A stretch of DNA of 64,000 bases from Moniliella sp. 'wahieum' (lineage: Eukaryota > Basidiomycota > Moniliellomycetes > Moniliellales > Moniliellaceae), in the NCBI GenBank assembly GCA_003971905.1, contig RSEE01000052.1:186001-250000 (forward strand). Reading direction: 5' to 3'. Position 1 is the stretch's first letter, and every line of letters begins with the position of its first letter. Below, piece after piece: positions 1-11,319 of this stretch. A program made the translations under genes and the position numbers. The notes below the pieces were generated by a model that did not search any database, had not been told where the DNA came from, and was given only the letters and a program-made list of their open reading frames with translations.

Positions 1-1465
1 ATGGGCTCCTTGCAAGGCCCTTCATGCGGGTTCGGGGTATCCGGTGTCCATTCTTCGTCGTTCCATCGCTCTTTGCGAGGGCCCGGCGTACCAAACATGT
101 TATCCGAATCGGGGTTGAAGGTCCCATACGTGGACAGTGCCCGGCCTTGAGAATGAGGAAGGTGATACAGCTCCGCCATTTCAGACATAGTCAGTAGACC
201 GTCAGCGGGAGTGGGTAGGCGACAGTTCTTGAGGAGACGGTCGTCGCTACTGCCCTCACCTTCCCCTTGCTCCTCATCGCCACCATCTTCTTGCTCGGTA
301 TCAGCATCGCATCAGTACATTCGCCATACCCTCTGCCGATCGTTTAGCCAACTCGTCGACCGATTGGTGCACCACGGGGATCGTGTGACCTCCTCTACTC
401 CCGTCGGCGTAGGCTTTTGTCCCGTCAACAGCCCATACGTCATGGAGTCCGGTTGATCATTAAAATCGCCAGCAAAGATGACGGGCCAATCATGGAAGAC
501 GGGATTGCTTTTGCGGAAGGCATCAATCTCCCGCACAATCGCCCCGACCTGCCGAGCGCGCTCGTACCCATGCATCGGATGCCAAAAGAGATGGGTAGTG
601 ACGACAATCACGCCCCCTCCTCCCACTAGAGGCAGAGCGGCGAAAAGAGCAATGTTGCGCGTGATCCGGGAGCAGGCGCGGCGTGCAGCACGTGTGGTAC
701 GCCCCCATCGTTGTTGAGGTACTGTGCCACATCCACCTCATCTAGATAGACAACCTTCTGGGCAGCCGGTTTAGTCTCAAACGAGGGCCCCACATTCTTT
801 TCATCATCAGAAAGTCGGCGCGGATGGGTACGCCAAGCGATCATCAGACCGTGTTGCTTGGCTGCGTAGCCCTTTTCGAACAAATAAGAGTATCCAGCCT
901 TGTCGAGGGTGGCGAAGTGGATGTCGGTACGGTCGACTTCTTGGAAGGCACCGACGTCGAACAGATGGCCGACCAGTTCTGCCTCGAGTCCAGCCTCTCT
1001 ATCTGCCATACGAAGCGCGTCGGATCCAGGAAAGAGCGAGCGACGAACGAGGCCTTGGGCGAGCATGCTGTGCGCGCCAAACCGCAAAAAATGAGTTAGT
1101 CGACTGTGGGGTGTGATCTGCTAAATGCGAAAGACTTACTTCCAGCTGAGGATGCGCAGTGGACGGCCAGGCACGCGCGAGGGTGAGGTGCTAGACGCAG
1201 ACGCGGGCGCAGCGAATGAGAGCGGTTTCCACGGACGGGGGAGGTACAGGCGTGCTCCCGATTTCGCATCGCGCGAAAGAAGCTCGCCTCCATCGTCAGG
1301 CAATTCGCCGAGGGCAGCGCGACGCAATCGGGCGGCGGCAGCGTCAGCGGCTTGGGCTTCTGCCGCACGTTTCGCAGCGCGCGCCTGCCGTTTCGCCTCA
1401 ATCTCTTCGGGTGACGGCCGAGATGTAGGCTTTGATTGCTTCGGTGGCTTGGTGGGGGCGGTCAT
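1..1465 (-). CDS. NGL2: NGL2/Angel-like endonuclease-exonuclease-phosphatase family RNA exonuclease (3' end outside window)
   Basis: This is an RNA 3'-exonuclease of the CCR4/Nocturnin/Angel branch of the EEP fold, expected to trim RNA (S. cerevisiae Ngl2 acts in 5.8S rRNA maturation). The start is ATG at 1465, followed by a basic, alanine-rich N-terminus. The fold begins with RILSWNMLAQ, followed by the catalytic-Glu motif FQEVDR, the histidine motif TTHLFWHP and the metal-binding motif AGDFNDQP. A clean 72-nt intron (1068-1139, GTAAGT...CTAAC...CAG) splits the codon for N in SWNM. The frame changes near 660-670 without an intron, and both halves match the family, so a single indel is likely. 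The C-terminus runs off base 1. The gene is divergent from nothing on its left, and LSC1 follows upstream in the same orientation. The family is secure; the exact paralogue (Ngl1/2/3) is inferred. Confidence 0.82.
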
Positions 1466-2118
1466 GGTGTAGAGAGAACGGGCAGAGCAAAGGAAACGGG
1501 AAAGAGAGAGAGCACGGGTACGGCCCCAAACAGTCGAGGTAAAGATGGTGATGATGGTCGCTGCTGTTGAAAATGAGATGTCAAGACACCGAGGCGGCCT
1601 TCTGATGGTCCATGGCAGATAGCGTGAGTCACTCCAGTCATTCTAGTTAGTCATCGATCATGTATTAGTCGTCACGTGACGCGTCGCGCTGGCGTGGCCC
1701 CTGGAATCTTTCTGGTTTTGGTTTCGGATTGCCTTGCACCGACTTCGAGATCCCCTCGCAATAATCAATTTCATTCGTCTCTGGCAGACGAAGCCAGATA
1801 CACACCATATGCATTTCCAGGTCTAGGTTATATAGCCAACACTCAACAGAAGTTTCCACACCTGCCCCGTTCTGGTGTCAGTTTTGGTGTCACTCCGTGC
1901 ACCTATAAGCGTGAATCCTCGACCATGACTAGTAACTACCCGAGTGTGAGAGTCATCGCATGTGCACGGGTGAGAAAAGGGCCATGTGAGACGGGGGAAG
2001 ATTAGATTGCCAGCATCTCAGGTTCTCATCGACACAAGAGATGGCCACAAGGGAATACTCCCACAAACTTTATGTCGTTTGATTGTCGTCTTGTCTGGAG
2101 ACAGGAGGCGTGGCCTAG
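1466..2118. other. intergenic stretch between NGL2-like and LSC1
   Basis: No conserved coding signal was seen on either strand. It should hold the NGL2-like promoter and the LSC1 3' UTR, since both genes are on the minus strand. Short open frames here have no recognisable family features. Confidence 0.5.
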
Positions 2119-3264
2119 TTAGGCCTTACCAATCTTCTTCATCTCTGCAAGCATCAGCTCCCCAATCTGGGCCGGCGAGTCGGCAACGATGGCACCAGCT
2201 TTGGTCAGGGCAGCGACCTTAGCTTGGGCAGTACCCTTACCGCCCGAGATAATCGCTCCAGCATGGCCCATTCGGCGGCCGGGAGGGGCAGTGCGGCCAG
2301 CAATAAAGGCAACCACCGGTTTGGGAACCTTCCGCGTCTTATTGTACTGCTCCAGGTACTCCGATGCATCTCTTCTTCATCGTGCCCCCAATCTCGCCAA
2401 TCAGCACAATACCCTCCGTTTCAGGGTCATGGACAAGCAGTTTGACCAGGTCCAGCGACGTCGAGCCAGGGTACGGGTCGCCACCCATGCCCACCACAAT
2501 GCTCTGGCCCAGACCCACATTGGTGGTCTGGTTCACCGCCTCGTACGTCAAGGTGCCGGAGCGTGAGGCGATTCCGATCGTGCCCGGGGTGTGAATGTGA
2601 CCGGGCATGATACCAATCTTGCATCCGCGGGTTGATCACACCAGGGCAGTTGGGGCCAACGAGACCGACTTGCTTGGGAGCGAAGCGCATGCGCAATCCG
2701 AATCTCGTCCCGCTGAGGAATCCCTCGGTAATGGCAACAATGAGAGGGATCTCGTTCTCAATTGCGTCCAACACTGCGGCTGCAGCCGCTGCAGGTGGAA
2801 CATAGACCGCTGTCGCATCCGGCTTGGTTGCCGCCACAGCCTCACGGACCGTCCCGAACACAGGAAGACCAAGATGTGTCGTCCCAGCCTTCTTCGGGTG
2901 CACACCGCCAACGAGTTTCGTGCCGTAGTCCAGGGACTGTTGAGAATGAAAGGTGGCCTGTAAAAAAGGGAGGGTGGAAAGGGTCAGGGATCACAGGTGC
3001 GCCATGAAGATTCACAAGCCAGGCTAAGGATCTTAGCCAAGATGGTACTGCAAGAAAGGGACTGATAGGGACGTACCGTCTTACCAGTAATCCCTGGGTA
3101 AGAACCTTGGAGTCCTTGGTGACCTTGATGTTGGGGATGGTGTCCTCATACGAGGCACGAGACCGCGTCTGGGAAAATCCGCGCACCTGGACCGAAGCCG
3201 CCCGGGTGAAGAGGCGTGGCGCGGCCGCAGTCGCGGTGGCAGTGACAGAGGGAGCAGCAAGCAT
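2119..3264 (-). CDS. LSC1: succinate-CoA ligase alpha subunit, mitochondrial
   Basis: The enzyme catalyses succinyl-CoA to succinate with substrate-level phosphorylation in the TCA cycle, as a heterodimer with the beta subunit (LSC2) in the mitochondrial matrix. Translation starts at ATG 3264 with an Ala/Arg/Ser-rich presequence ([14 protein letters not shown]). The CoA-binding domain shows [25 protein letters not shown] and [18 protein letters not shown]. The ligase domain shows GEIGG and ends with [19 protein letters not shown] and [12 protein letters not shown] 119-nt intron (2958-3076) follows the TGKT codons. The frame slips next to a GGG run just before TGKT, and again between the EIGG motif and the downstream [14 protein letters not shown] segment; the protein on both sides is conserved, so I read these as indels rather than decay. 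The length matches the family's usual ~330 residues. Confidence 0.9.
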
Positions 3265-3738
3265 AGCGAAAGCACCAGCGAAAGTGATAGGGAAACAGGA
3301 AGTACGGCCAAAGAGAGGATGGGGTGCGGGAAGGAGGCGGAGGTGTGGCTCCTATAAATGCAGCTGGGCCCGCAGACGGTGGGTGGGCTGAGATTATAAG
3401 GGAAGATATATATGATCGTTGCTGATGCGGCGCCGGCACCGGCACCAGTACCAGCACGAGCGCGCGAGCACATCAGCCAGCATATCAGCAGCCGCGTCAG
3501 CACCAGCACGACCCGACGGAAGGGGAACCGACTGGGGGTGGGTGGGTGGGTGGGCGGGCGAGGCGGGCAAGGCGACGCGGACGAGGCGGCACAGGCAGTA
3601 TAATCCGACAAGCAACGGAGCGCAAGCCAGACCGGGCTCGGCAATGGGGCACTGATGGGGCTCGTCGACATGGCCCATCGATCCTGGATCATTGATCGCT
3701 CAGCCGCTCATTAACATTCACCAATCGACCAAGCCGCA

Positions 3739-3766
3739 TCACGCGTCACGCGTCACGCGTCACGCG
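3739..3766. repeat. TCACGCG tandem array (ACGCGT boxes)
   Basis: About four direct copies of the 7-mer TCACGCG, which creates overlapping ACGCGT (MluI-box-like) words. The same unit recurs at 28096-28114, and a related GTTACGC unit at 29945-29965. Confidence 0.8.
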
Positions 3767-4641
3767 CACCTGCCTGGCCGGGCGCCCTGGCACAGCGTGG
3801 CCGCATTAGGGTTGACAGTGACAGAGGGCGGGGTATGTGCACGGGCCACACAGCTACTGCCCCCAAGTCCCAGCGCCTCGTCTCCCCACTCGGAGAGGGA
3901 GGCAGGCATCTGTCGGCCCCGCGCTTGTGGCGGCGGCGGCAGCTGGAAGACCCTGGACCAGGCAGACTTCTTCAAGCGGAGGCGGAGGGTGCCGGCTGCA
4001 CCCGCATCAATCTTACCCATTGCGAGAGGCAGGGCGGGGCGAGGGCGCGAGAGAAGGGGGCGTTTCTGTAGCCGCTGGTCTCATGCACTCATGCATCATG
4101 TTGCCTCATTAACTCATTGATCATCGGTCATCGACCATTTGTCACCGATCGTTGATTATTCATATTCAACAATCACCGATCCCCGATCCTCGATCGTCGC
4201 TCTGTTCAACATTTATATCCTCCCTGGGAGTTGGGCTGGGCGCTGGCTGCGCGTCCTGGACCCTCCCGGACCTCCGCCCAACGTCAGCAGGGATGATCAC
4301 AACCATCCCGGCGGAAATGGCCGTCGATGATCGATGATCGGTGGTTGATTCGCTGATGGGGCCTGGGGGAGCAGAGTTTGAACTGTTCAACGTTCAAGCT
4401 TCAAGGAGAGAGGAATGAAATAGGTGGCCAAATCGTTTTCAGGTGCCAATATATGAGTGAGGTGGAATGAAACGGTTGGATGAGTAACCCTTTCGGAAGT
4501 AACCTGGTGAACTCACATTGAGATATGAGAACAGCGTAACATTCCTATTGACATCCAGGCCCTCTCGGAGAAGAGGTCCCAAGGCCGGAAGATACTACAC
4601 TAAGAACCCGTTTGTGGCATGATGCATGATACATGATGCAT

Positions 4642-4660
4642 GAAGAGCTTGAAGCTCTTC
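4642..4660. repeat. perfect short hairpin
   Basis: A 9-bp arm GAAGAGCTT and its exact inverse are separated by one base. It directly follows a CATGATGCATGAT cluster. No gene end lies close enough to assign it as a terminator. Confidence 0.7.
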
Positions 4661-4724
4661 TCCAATCGCGGCTCTCGTCCTCTGTCTCATGTGGTACTGC
4701 AGCTCATTAATCGATAGTTACTAG

Positions 4725-4746
4725 TTACTAGTTACTAGTTACTAGT
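4725..4746. repeat. CTAGTTA tandem array
   Basis: Three exact 7-bp units of CTAGTTA plus partial units. It is similar in unit length and sequence to the TCACTAG array at 59619-59664. Confidence 0.85.
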
Positions 4747-5689
4747 CATTGAGCTCCCGGACCCGTTTCGTACCATCACACAGCCAGCCCCCAAGCTCCA
4801 CGGCGCGCTCCGGCGTAGAGCGGAACTTTTTTGCATCTTGATGTGTGACATTGACGCGTGACGTGTGGGACCGCAGTGAGATTGAGAGGCCGGTGAGAAT
4901 CTGAGAAAGCTCTGAGAATGTAGAAGTCTCTATAAGCTCGAAGGACCTAAGGCCTAATATATAATACTGCACCAGCCGACACCTGCGAAACTCCTTCACA
5001 TCTTCTCTGTCGGCTCCCGCGAGCTTATAGGCAATACACATCGGCAGTGCATGAGATTTGGAATCGTCTCTGGCGCCATCCCACGGTCACGTGACCCTGC
5101 CCGCCTGTCGGTGGAACGGCAATTAATTAATTACCCCACACGCCACCATCCATGCGTGCCTCTCCTTGACTCAGATGCTCTTACGCGTTACGCTCCATCG
5201 CATCATGCCCTCTCGATCGCATTTTGACAGCTTCATCCTCGTTGCCATTGATCTTCGATCTCCTACTATACTCGTCCTGGCGCTGATATTTCATCTGGAT
5301 AAACAGAGCTGATCGTCTCCAACGTCGCCGCCGAGGCTGAGGCGCTGAGGCCTGAGGGCGTCAGAAGAGACGCGTCCTGTGGTAAACCTGCGTGAGCTTT
5401 GTGTGAGTTTTATGACACACTTGGCATCGCGAGTACATCCCCAAGTATATCATACGTGTAATATACACATAGCATACGCACCGCATTTCCTCAATCAAAC
5501 TATGGTTTCCCTCCAGGTGACTCAACCTACCCCACAGAAGCCCCACGAGAACGGCGCGGGAGGCAAAAAGCGTAATACATGATGCTGGCTGCCATAGTCA
5601 GCACAACCCAAAGTTAAGCATTTTCTTCATTTTATCTCTACACTGCATGTCATTCACATAGCTTAAGACAGTATTAAGAGACGAAGAAA

Positions 5690-6245
5690 CGCTGTGCCTA
5701 AACCGACCCGTTCATCCGGCGTGTGTTTTGCTTGTTTTAGTGTCAACCCCGTTTAGGAAACCAGGGGAATCGCCGGTAGATCAGGTCCCTCTGTGGTGCC
5801 CACCTTCTGTTTCCATAACCCGAGAGGTAGGTGGTGGATACGGATGGACGTGGAAAACATCCGAGCGCCGGTGAACGTTGAACGTTGAACCATATCCATT
5901 GTGAGACTCAGTAGGTAATAATTGTTTCTAGTGCCCAAACATCTTTTGTTCGCCGTCTTGGTGGCATAGTAGTATTATCCACGCGTCGTCAGAGCCAAAC
6001 TAAGGGAAGAAGGGTTATTGGGTGCGTCCCTGGTACTTGGCCTTCTTTTGTCGCATTCTGCTGGTTCCAACAGCCGAAGCAATTCCTTCTCCTGGTGTTC
6101 CACAAAGGTGTCGCGGTGCTCTTGTGTGCACCACCCTCTCGTACGCAGGCATCGCCTCCCGCGCGCCCGAGTCCTGCAACGTGTGATCCACCTACATTTC
6201 TGATCGAATGCTCCAAGACCAATCACACCGTAGTCAGAACGCATC
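5690..6245 (-). mobile_element. LINE (non-LTR retrotransposon) 3'-end remnant, copy A
   Basis: On the minus strand this aligns to the last part of the LINE reading frame at 41.8-42.8 kb. It shares EKELLRLLEPAECDK, ALTTRG and EGPDLPAIPLV with the EKELLRMLEQAECEK, VLTTRGYYGTK and EGPDILAIPLV of copy C. The shared 3' untranslated word GGTTTAGGCRYAGCG follows the stop. The frame is broken several times, so this is a dead 5'-truncated copy. Unlike the other copies it carries an extra TTCAACG-type repeat at about 5868-5888 where they read a plain TGGTTCCTCGCTCGG. Confidence 0.75.
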
Positions 6246-7128
6246 GCATTCCTCCCACACGCCCCGTCCCATCCTCTCCCTCACCACAGTCGGTTGTTGA
6301 TGTGGGCGTTGGAGATGGAGCGCACCAGCTATGGCGAATTAACAGGAGATGGAGATGGGGGAAAGGTAGAGAAGAGATCATAATCGAGCGGCAGGGAGCG
6401 AGGTATATATACCTCGGAGAAGAGGAGGACAAGTGAGCTGAGTCACACGGAGAAAACAAAGGGGAGCATATAGACCAAAAGGGGAAACAGGGTCTAGAAC
6501 AAAACAGGTCCAGTCAATCTGGTAACCATCGGTGACCAGGTGGGTCTGATCCCGACACGAATGGACTCCCACACTGTGTCTCGTGCAGTTCTATCTTATA
6601 GGCTGCGTAACCCCTCCATCAGTTATCCTTTTTCTTACCCGGGGGTGCATTCTGCACCAGAAGGATCATCATATGCGCATCACAGGATTACGCTCATGGC
6701 CACCACAGACATCCGCGGTGGCGTGTCAGACCTGGGCTCTATCAACTTGGGCTACGTTTTTCTCTCACGACTAAGCAGAGAAAGCTGGTGTATACATACT
6801 AATAGACCCGATGTAACAATCAGTAACAGGAAAAAGAGTACTATGGTACTAATACTAATAACTTCTCGGTGCACTTTCCCCGATTCGGTGGGCATGCCAA
6901 GGCAACAAACGACAAACGTTGGATCATTAGCCTGTGGTGGGGGAGGTGTGTTTCCTCTGTTCCTGCATATACGAAGCTTCCCAAATGATACCAATAAATA
7001 TGATGGATTAGAGCAGTGTAAAGATGAATGATGTGTTCGTGTAGACGTGAAATATCGACGGAACCAGTAGTGTAGGAGGACATGACCATGTCGAAAAGAG
7101 GGGCCGTTTCCACTGTTGGTATTTTCAC
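6246..7128. other. intergenic stretch, no secure gene
   Basis: A minus-strand frame at 6752-7132 could encode a basic segment followed by a hydrophobic stretch of about 20 residues (VLFFLLLIVTSGLLVCI). It has no family features and may or may not belong to the weak membrane-protein model just upstream. The plus-strand frame at 6540-7031 looks random. Confidence 0.4.
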
Positions 7129-7129
7129 T

Positions 7130-8354
7130 CAAGACGTTGGAAATATGATACGGTTGAATGAGGGACGGCCACTACTGATAAAAGCATGAGCCACACTAGC
7201 CCCCAGCCACGGTAGAGACTGTGCCCCAGCCCTCTTCCCCTCATAATGACGAGGCAGTTCCACAGCCCAGTGTAGGGCCCTGCAGTGCGAAGCAAGACCG
7301 CCTTGGGGGCAGGCGGAGTAGCCACTCCTTCCACCCAATGCCCGGGCGGAGCGGGGATGCCTCTCCCTCCACACCCGTGGTAAGGTCCAACTCGGTTTCG
7401 CTTCCGCTTTCGTCCCCTTCGATGCGACACATCTGAAGGGCTCCTCTTCTGGGTCCGGGGCCCCCTGACTCGCCAATGATACTATCGCGGTCTCCAAGGG
7501 CGGGATGATAGCCTAAAGAAATAAGGTGTCGACACGGGCACGAAAAACGAGAAAAGAAACACATGTATCGCCCAACGCGGACGCGCTGCCCAGGGCAACG
7601 TCCAGAGGAATAGGGCCGTTTGACTTCCTTCTCCGTTAGTATTAGCAGTTTTAGGATCTTCCATGGAGTACGAACATGCAGGGCATGAGTGGAGAGATAG
7701 GCGCTGGTGATCACTTGTCTGTCTCAGCGGCTGTGTTGAAGGGGAGAGGGGGTGACGTACCGCGTCACGATAATACTGATTGGGAGCAAGGCCAAGTTGA
7801 AAAAGGCCACGCTCACGGTAATACGAAACGGAAGAGATGAATCAACAAACATGAGCTCATGCCATCGTTCCATTTCCGTTTGGATCTTCATTTTCATGGA
7901 CGTCGACCACATGAATAGGACCCGATCTCGTGAACCATTGGGAATCTCTTCTCCAGACACGGCATAGGGCCAGAGGGTCTCGTTGATTCGGGATGCTGTC
8001 AACATGGAACTGACTGGGGCGATGCCATTTGAATCAAACAAACACATGGTCGTATTGGGGAGGAATGTAGCGACTAGGATGGCGTTAAGCTCGGGTAGAG
8101 TGATGTTCGTGGTGAGGTTGGTGAAGTTACTCGGCATAGTTAGGGAGCTGAAAGAGGCGTCGAGTCAGCAAGGTGTCGCATAGCAAAAGCTGTGCGACTA
8201 ATTTCCAGAAGAGGCCAAGGAGTAAGGCGCACAGTGTCCACAACTGTGCACCCCGCGTACCTCGGAGGGTCGGAGCTGGGGCCTTTGCAAGCAGGCAGCC
8301 ACCCAAACTAGAGGGTCTCTCCCCTCGCTCTACACCCGCTCGGTCCAACCACAT
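7130..8354 (-). CDS. possible membrane protein of unknown function
   Basis: I do not recognise this gene. Reading on the minus strand, an N-terminal hydrophobic stretch (LWTLCALLLGLFWKLVAQLLL, about 8175-8240) is followed from ATG 8137 by about 100 residues that look lumenal, with several N-x-T/S sequons (NFTNLTTNITLP, NTTM, NETL). A second hydrophobic segment follows (ITVSVAFFNLALLPISIIV), ending at a good donor GTACGT near 7766. Candidate downstream exons encode an acidic Ser/Gly-rich tail (about 7240-7520). The layout suggests a two-pass or signal-anchored surface protein, but the exon structure is unproven. An alternative is a decayed gene, since it lies between a LINE remnant and repeat-rich DNA. 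Confidence 0.35.
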
Positions 8355-9059
8355 GATCTGAAGCAGGGCCTAACGTACGTATGGCTTCAATTGGCCGTCC
8401 AAAAGGGTCTGTACCCCTAAACTACAAGGGTGGGTCTCACCTCGGGACTTCCCCCATGACATGTGAGTTTAGGCGCAGCGTTTCTTTTTTGCAGCCTCAA
8501 GTTCTCTATCAATGATATGGTTACAATACTATAGAGATACGTGTTGGTGTGATCAGCATCTCGATGCGCCCTGCAAGCCCCCCTCCCCTCGGGGAGTGGC
8601 AGCAAACGGTGCCCCCCCGCAAATGCCAGTACCACCAAATTGCGACCCGCAATGTGTGGGTTCCATTAAGAGATGGAGTAATACCGCAAATGCTGTATTG
8701 GACCGAACCCTCTACGGATGCTAGGCTCTAAAATAACAAAGGCTTGTCCTACTCTCCCAGTGTGAAATGGCACCGGCGAAGACGTCTCGCCATAATATGG
8801 CCACAAAAGATACATCGTACAGATATGCGTGGACTGGTTCCAAGTCGTCCGCACAACCCTCACACTCAGTCTGGGTCGTTACCACAAGAATCATAACCGT
8901 AATCACCACTTCTGAAAGTGTATAGGTCGATGTCCAGGTTCATAACTGCTCCGAGAATAAAGTGTACAATTCTATGTGTTGTGTATACTTGAAGCATTGC
9001 TCGGGATTCTGCTATCTCTTTCGGAGTGTCTGTCAGGTAATTGAGCCTGTAAGCGCAAC
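8355..9059. other. intergenic stretch upstream of tRNA-Ala
   Basis: No gene is seen. Around 8468-8490 (+) the words GTTTAGGCGCAGCGTTTCTT match the 3' untranslated end shared by the LINE remnants and may be a very short fourth tail. Confidence 0.4.
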
Positions 9060-9145
9060 GGGCGGATAGCTCAGTTGGTAGAGCGCACGCTTTGCATCAT
9101 TCTTGCAGCTGTGTGAGGTCTGGGGTTCGATTCCCTATTCGTCCA
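9060..9145 (+). tRNA. tRNA-Ala (anticodon TGC) with a 13-nt intron
   Basis: The cloverleaf is complete. The acceptor GGGCGGA pairs with TTCGTCC (two G-U pairs) and A73 is the discriminator. The D arm has GCTC...GAGC with the AGTTGGTA loop. The anticodon stem CACGC/GTGTG holds the loop TTTGCAT with TGC at 34-36. The T arm is TGGGG-TTCGATT-CCCTA. The intron (9097-9109) sits one base 3' of the anticodon, between positions 37 and 38. It contains a GCA that can pair with the anticodon, as expected for nuclear tRNA splicing. Box A and box B are both intact. Confidence 0.95.
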
Positions 9146-9146
9146 A

Positions 9147-9154
9147 TTTTTTTT
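9147..9154 (+). terminator. RNA polymerase III T8 terminator
   Basis: A run of eight T residues starts two bases after the discriminator base of tRNA-Ala. Confidence 0.9.
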
Positions 9155-9684
9155 GAAAGGCCCGACAACAGTCCGAGTCGTAGCAACACAACGCACTTGA
9201 AATGGCGGGATAAGGACGGCTGGTATCGGCTGGGCAACACGAATTGCTAGATGCACGTTTTGCTTGTACGGGCAGATGGAAGCCTAGGGGCTTAAAAGTG
9301 AGCGAGATAGGGCAGGGCGCAATGAGGGGCACAGGCTGCGCTGCTGCTGGCTGCCACATGGGAACGAGGACGTCTCCTTCGGGCACGGGGGCTGTGCATG
9401 CCGTTGGACAGCAAATGAAATTGCATCGATTCATGTGGGGCCTTGTAGGTCTATAGCCACTGGCCCCACTATAGCAACGATGGGCACAGCCGTACCAAAG
9501 CATAAGATGGACACTGCTCCTATATACGGCACCGTCGCCCCACCGGCTGCTCTGCTCTGCCCTGCTGCTTCCCCCCTGCCCCTGGCCTGGCAGCAGAGGC
9601 TTCCATGTCGTCTGCTTCATTTGCCTGGCCGCCTCTTTTCCCCTCGTCGCGTCAACGTCGTCTACGCTTCCCGTCACCCACAGC
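9155..9684. other. intergenic stretch between tRNA-Ala and a proline-rich gene
   Basis: An open minus-strand frame (9135-9716) overlaps the tRNA and has no family features. The stretch probably holds the promoter of the plus-strand gene that follows. Confidence 0.45.
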
Positions 9685-11243
9685 ATGCACCCATCACGAA
9701 AACGCAGCGTCCGCATCCTTTCTCCTCAGCCCCACCCCGAGGCTCAGTGCCAGCTCTTGACGCCCGCCGCCACCCCGACCGGGCTCAAACATCCTCCACT
9801 CACCCAGCCCTCCCGCCTGCGCCAGACCTCGTCCGTCTCCCGCGCTCCCATCCCATCGACCTTTCACGACGAGCTCGTCTCCGACTCGTCCTCTCTTCTT
9901 CTTTCCCCCTCCCAAAGCAGAGACAGCCCGCAGGACAGCCCCGCACCACCATCCGCACCCGCACCTACTCCGTCCACTCCGGCACCAGGCCAGCCTCGCC
10001 CCCCCCTCCCCCCTCATCGCCCCATCCCCCCAACTACATATCTCAGTTAGCGCGCAGCTCAACCCTGCCCTCCACTCCCCCTGTTCGTCCCCTCGACCTA
10101 CAGATACGGCATCCCACTGGCTCTCCCCGTCGTACCCAGCCCCATCCCCGCGCTCCAGTTTACGTGAAACTTCTGTGTGCGCACGTCTTTCTTGGGAGCA
10201 GTCTCCCCCTTCGCCCTCGCCGGCGCCCCCTCTGCCCTCCAGGCAAGGTTAGGACCTCCTCGCACCACGCTCTCTCGGTTCCGCCGAGCCCATTGCACCG
10301 ACAACAATCGGACGGATTGCTAGCCCGCCCCACCAGGGGTATACTAGCTCGCCATGCTTCCGAACGCAGTCTGTCTCTTCGTCTCGTCTCCCTCCCGCAG
10401 CGTCCCTGCCGCCTGAAACTGCATATGCACAACCTAACCGACGCGTTGGCTCGAGTGGGTCAGACCGGTCCCGAAAGCTACTTTCCACCGCCGCCCAATT
10501 GGCTGACAATGTAGAGCGCATGAACGCGGCCTTGCGCCAAATCCGTGACCAAGTGGTGGAATGGGGGTGGAACAGGACCTCGATTCGCCCGCTTTGGGTG
10601 AGAGAAGCAGCTTACCCGCCCGGGATGGGCAAGGGACCGTGCCGGAGCACAGGAGGGGCATCGCCTGCATGTTCTGGCAACAGATTTGACCCGTTTGGTG
10701 CAATGGAGCGATGACCAAGCGCGTCTCGTGACGCAAACCTTCCTCATGCTTGCACCGTCCCTTACGTCGTCGACTTCAGCACCTACTTTGGCATCCGGAT
10801 TGACGGCTGCTACACCGGGGACCTCATCTGGTTCGGCATCGGGATCGACGTCTGGATCGACGTTGCCATCGACGACCGCATCAGTGCTGGAACCGGAACC
10901 CTGTTGTCCTGTAGCTACGGTACCTGTGGAGGTGCCCACAGACAAACCTGTTGACGAACCTGTGGATCCTGCAGCCTATCCCGTATCACAGGACCAGTTG
11001 CCCCCACCTCCGTCCCTGCGGCCGCCTCCACTCCCAATGACTCCGCTCTGCCCCGCACGACCTGAAAGTGCCTGGCGCACTCGTCAGCGACTCCGGAAAC
11101 AAAGTACTCCTTCAGTCAGACCACCCACCATGCCGACCATGCCGACCACACCCACCCCGTCTGCTACGCCTTGGCCAGTGCGCCCACGCCGGGTCTCCGC
11201 CCACTTGGGGACACCAAGACTATGGACAGCTGGGTTTGGGTGA
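9685..11243 (+). CDS. proline/serine-rich protein of unknown function
   Basis: I do not recognise a family. From ATG 9685 a Pro/Ser/Thr-rich region with basic patches runs about 120 codons. A second block (about 10440-10570) reads RKLLSTAAQLADNVERMNAA and LRQIRDQVVEWG, which looks like an amphipathic helix. It continues after a frame change (about 10620-10740) as EGHRLHVLATDLTRLVQWSD and QARLVTQTF. A Ser/Thr/Gly-rich linker, a PPPP-rich patch and a basic tail follow, with a stop at 11243. The helical middle between disordered flanks suggests an adaptor or scaffold, but this is only inference. Introns and indels cannot be told apart here, so the exact coding path is uncertain. Confidence 0.5.
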
Positions 11244-11319
11244 GTAGAACCCATGAGACTGATGGACATGGGTTGATGTGCCACATGGGCTACACGGTTG
11301 ACGCGGTGGATCATAGATG

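Larger units (their letters stand above)
3265..5689. other. 2.4-kb intergenic region rich in short repeats
   Basis: I see no convincing gene. The open frames at 3692-4120 (+) and 4742-5041 (-) have biased composition and no family motif. It contains TCACGCG repeats near 3.74 kb, many GATC/ATCGATGATC words at 3670-3700 and 4110-4345, an imperfect CATGATGCATGAT cluster at about 4617-4642, a perfect hairpin at 4642-4660 and a CTAGTTA tandem array at 4725-4746. The LSC1 promoter must lie at the left end. Confidence 0.5.

Noticed and set aside
3692-4120. 142-codon plus-strand frame
   Set aside because: Arg/His/Pro-rich, begins inside the TCACGCG repeat and has overlapping frames of equal quality on both strands.
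4720-4750. Possible CRISPR-like or telomeric repeat
   Set aside because: Simple 7-bp tandem units without spacers, and only a few copies; a fungal genome would not carry a CRISPR array.
6540-7031. 163-codon plus-strand open frame
   Set aside because: No recognisable domain, no start context and random-looking composition between repeat-rich regions.
9135-9716. 193-codon minus-strand open frame
   Set aside because: It overlaps the tRNA-Ala gene and its terminator, has no family motif and has a biased Cys/Pro/Ser composition typical of chance frames in GC-rich DNA.
10478-10945. 155-codon minus-strand frame with Asp/Val/Pro repeats
   Set aside because: It is the shadow of the Ser/Thr/Gly-rich coding stretch of the plus-strand proline-rich gene.
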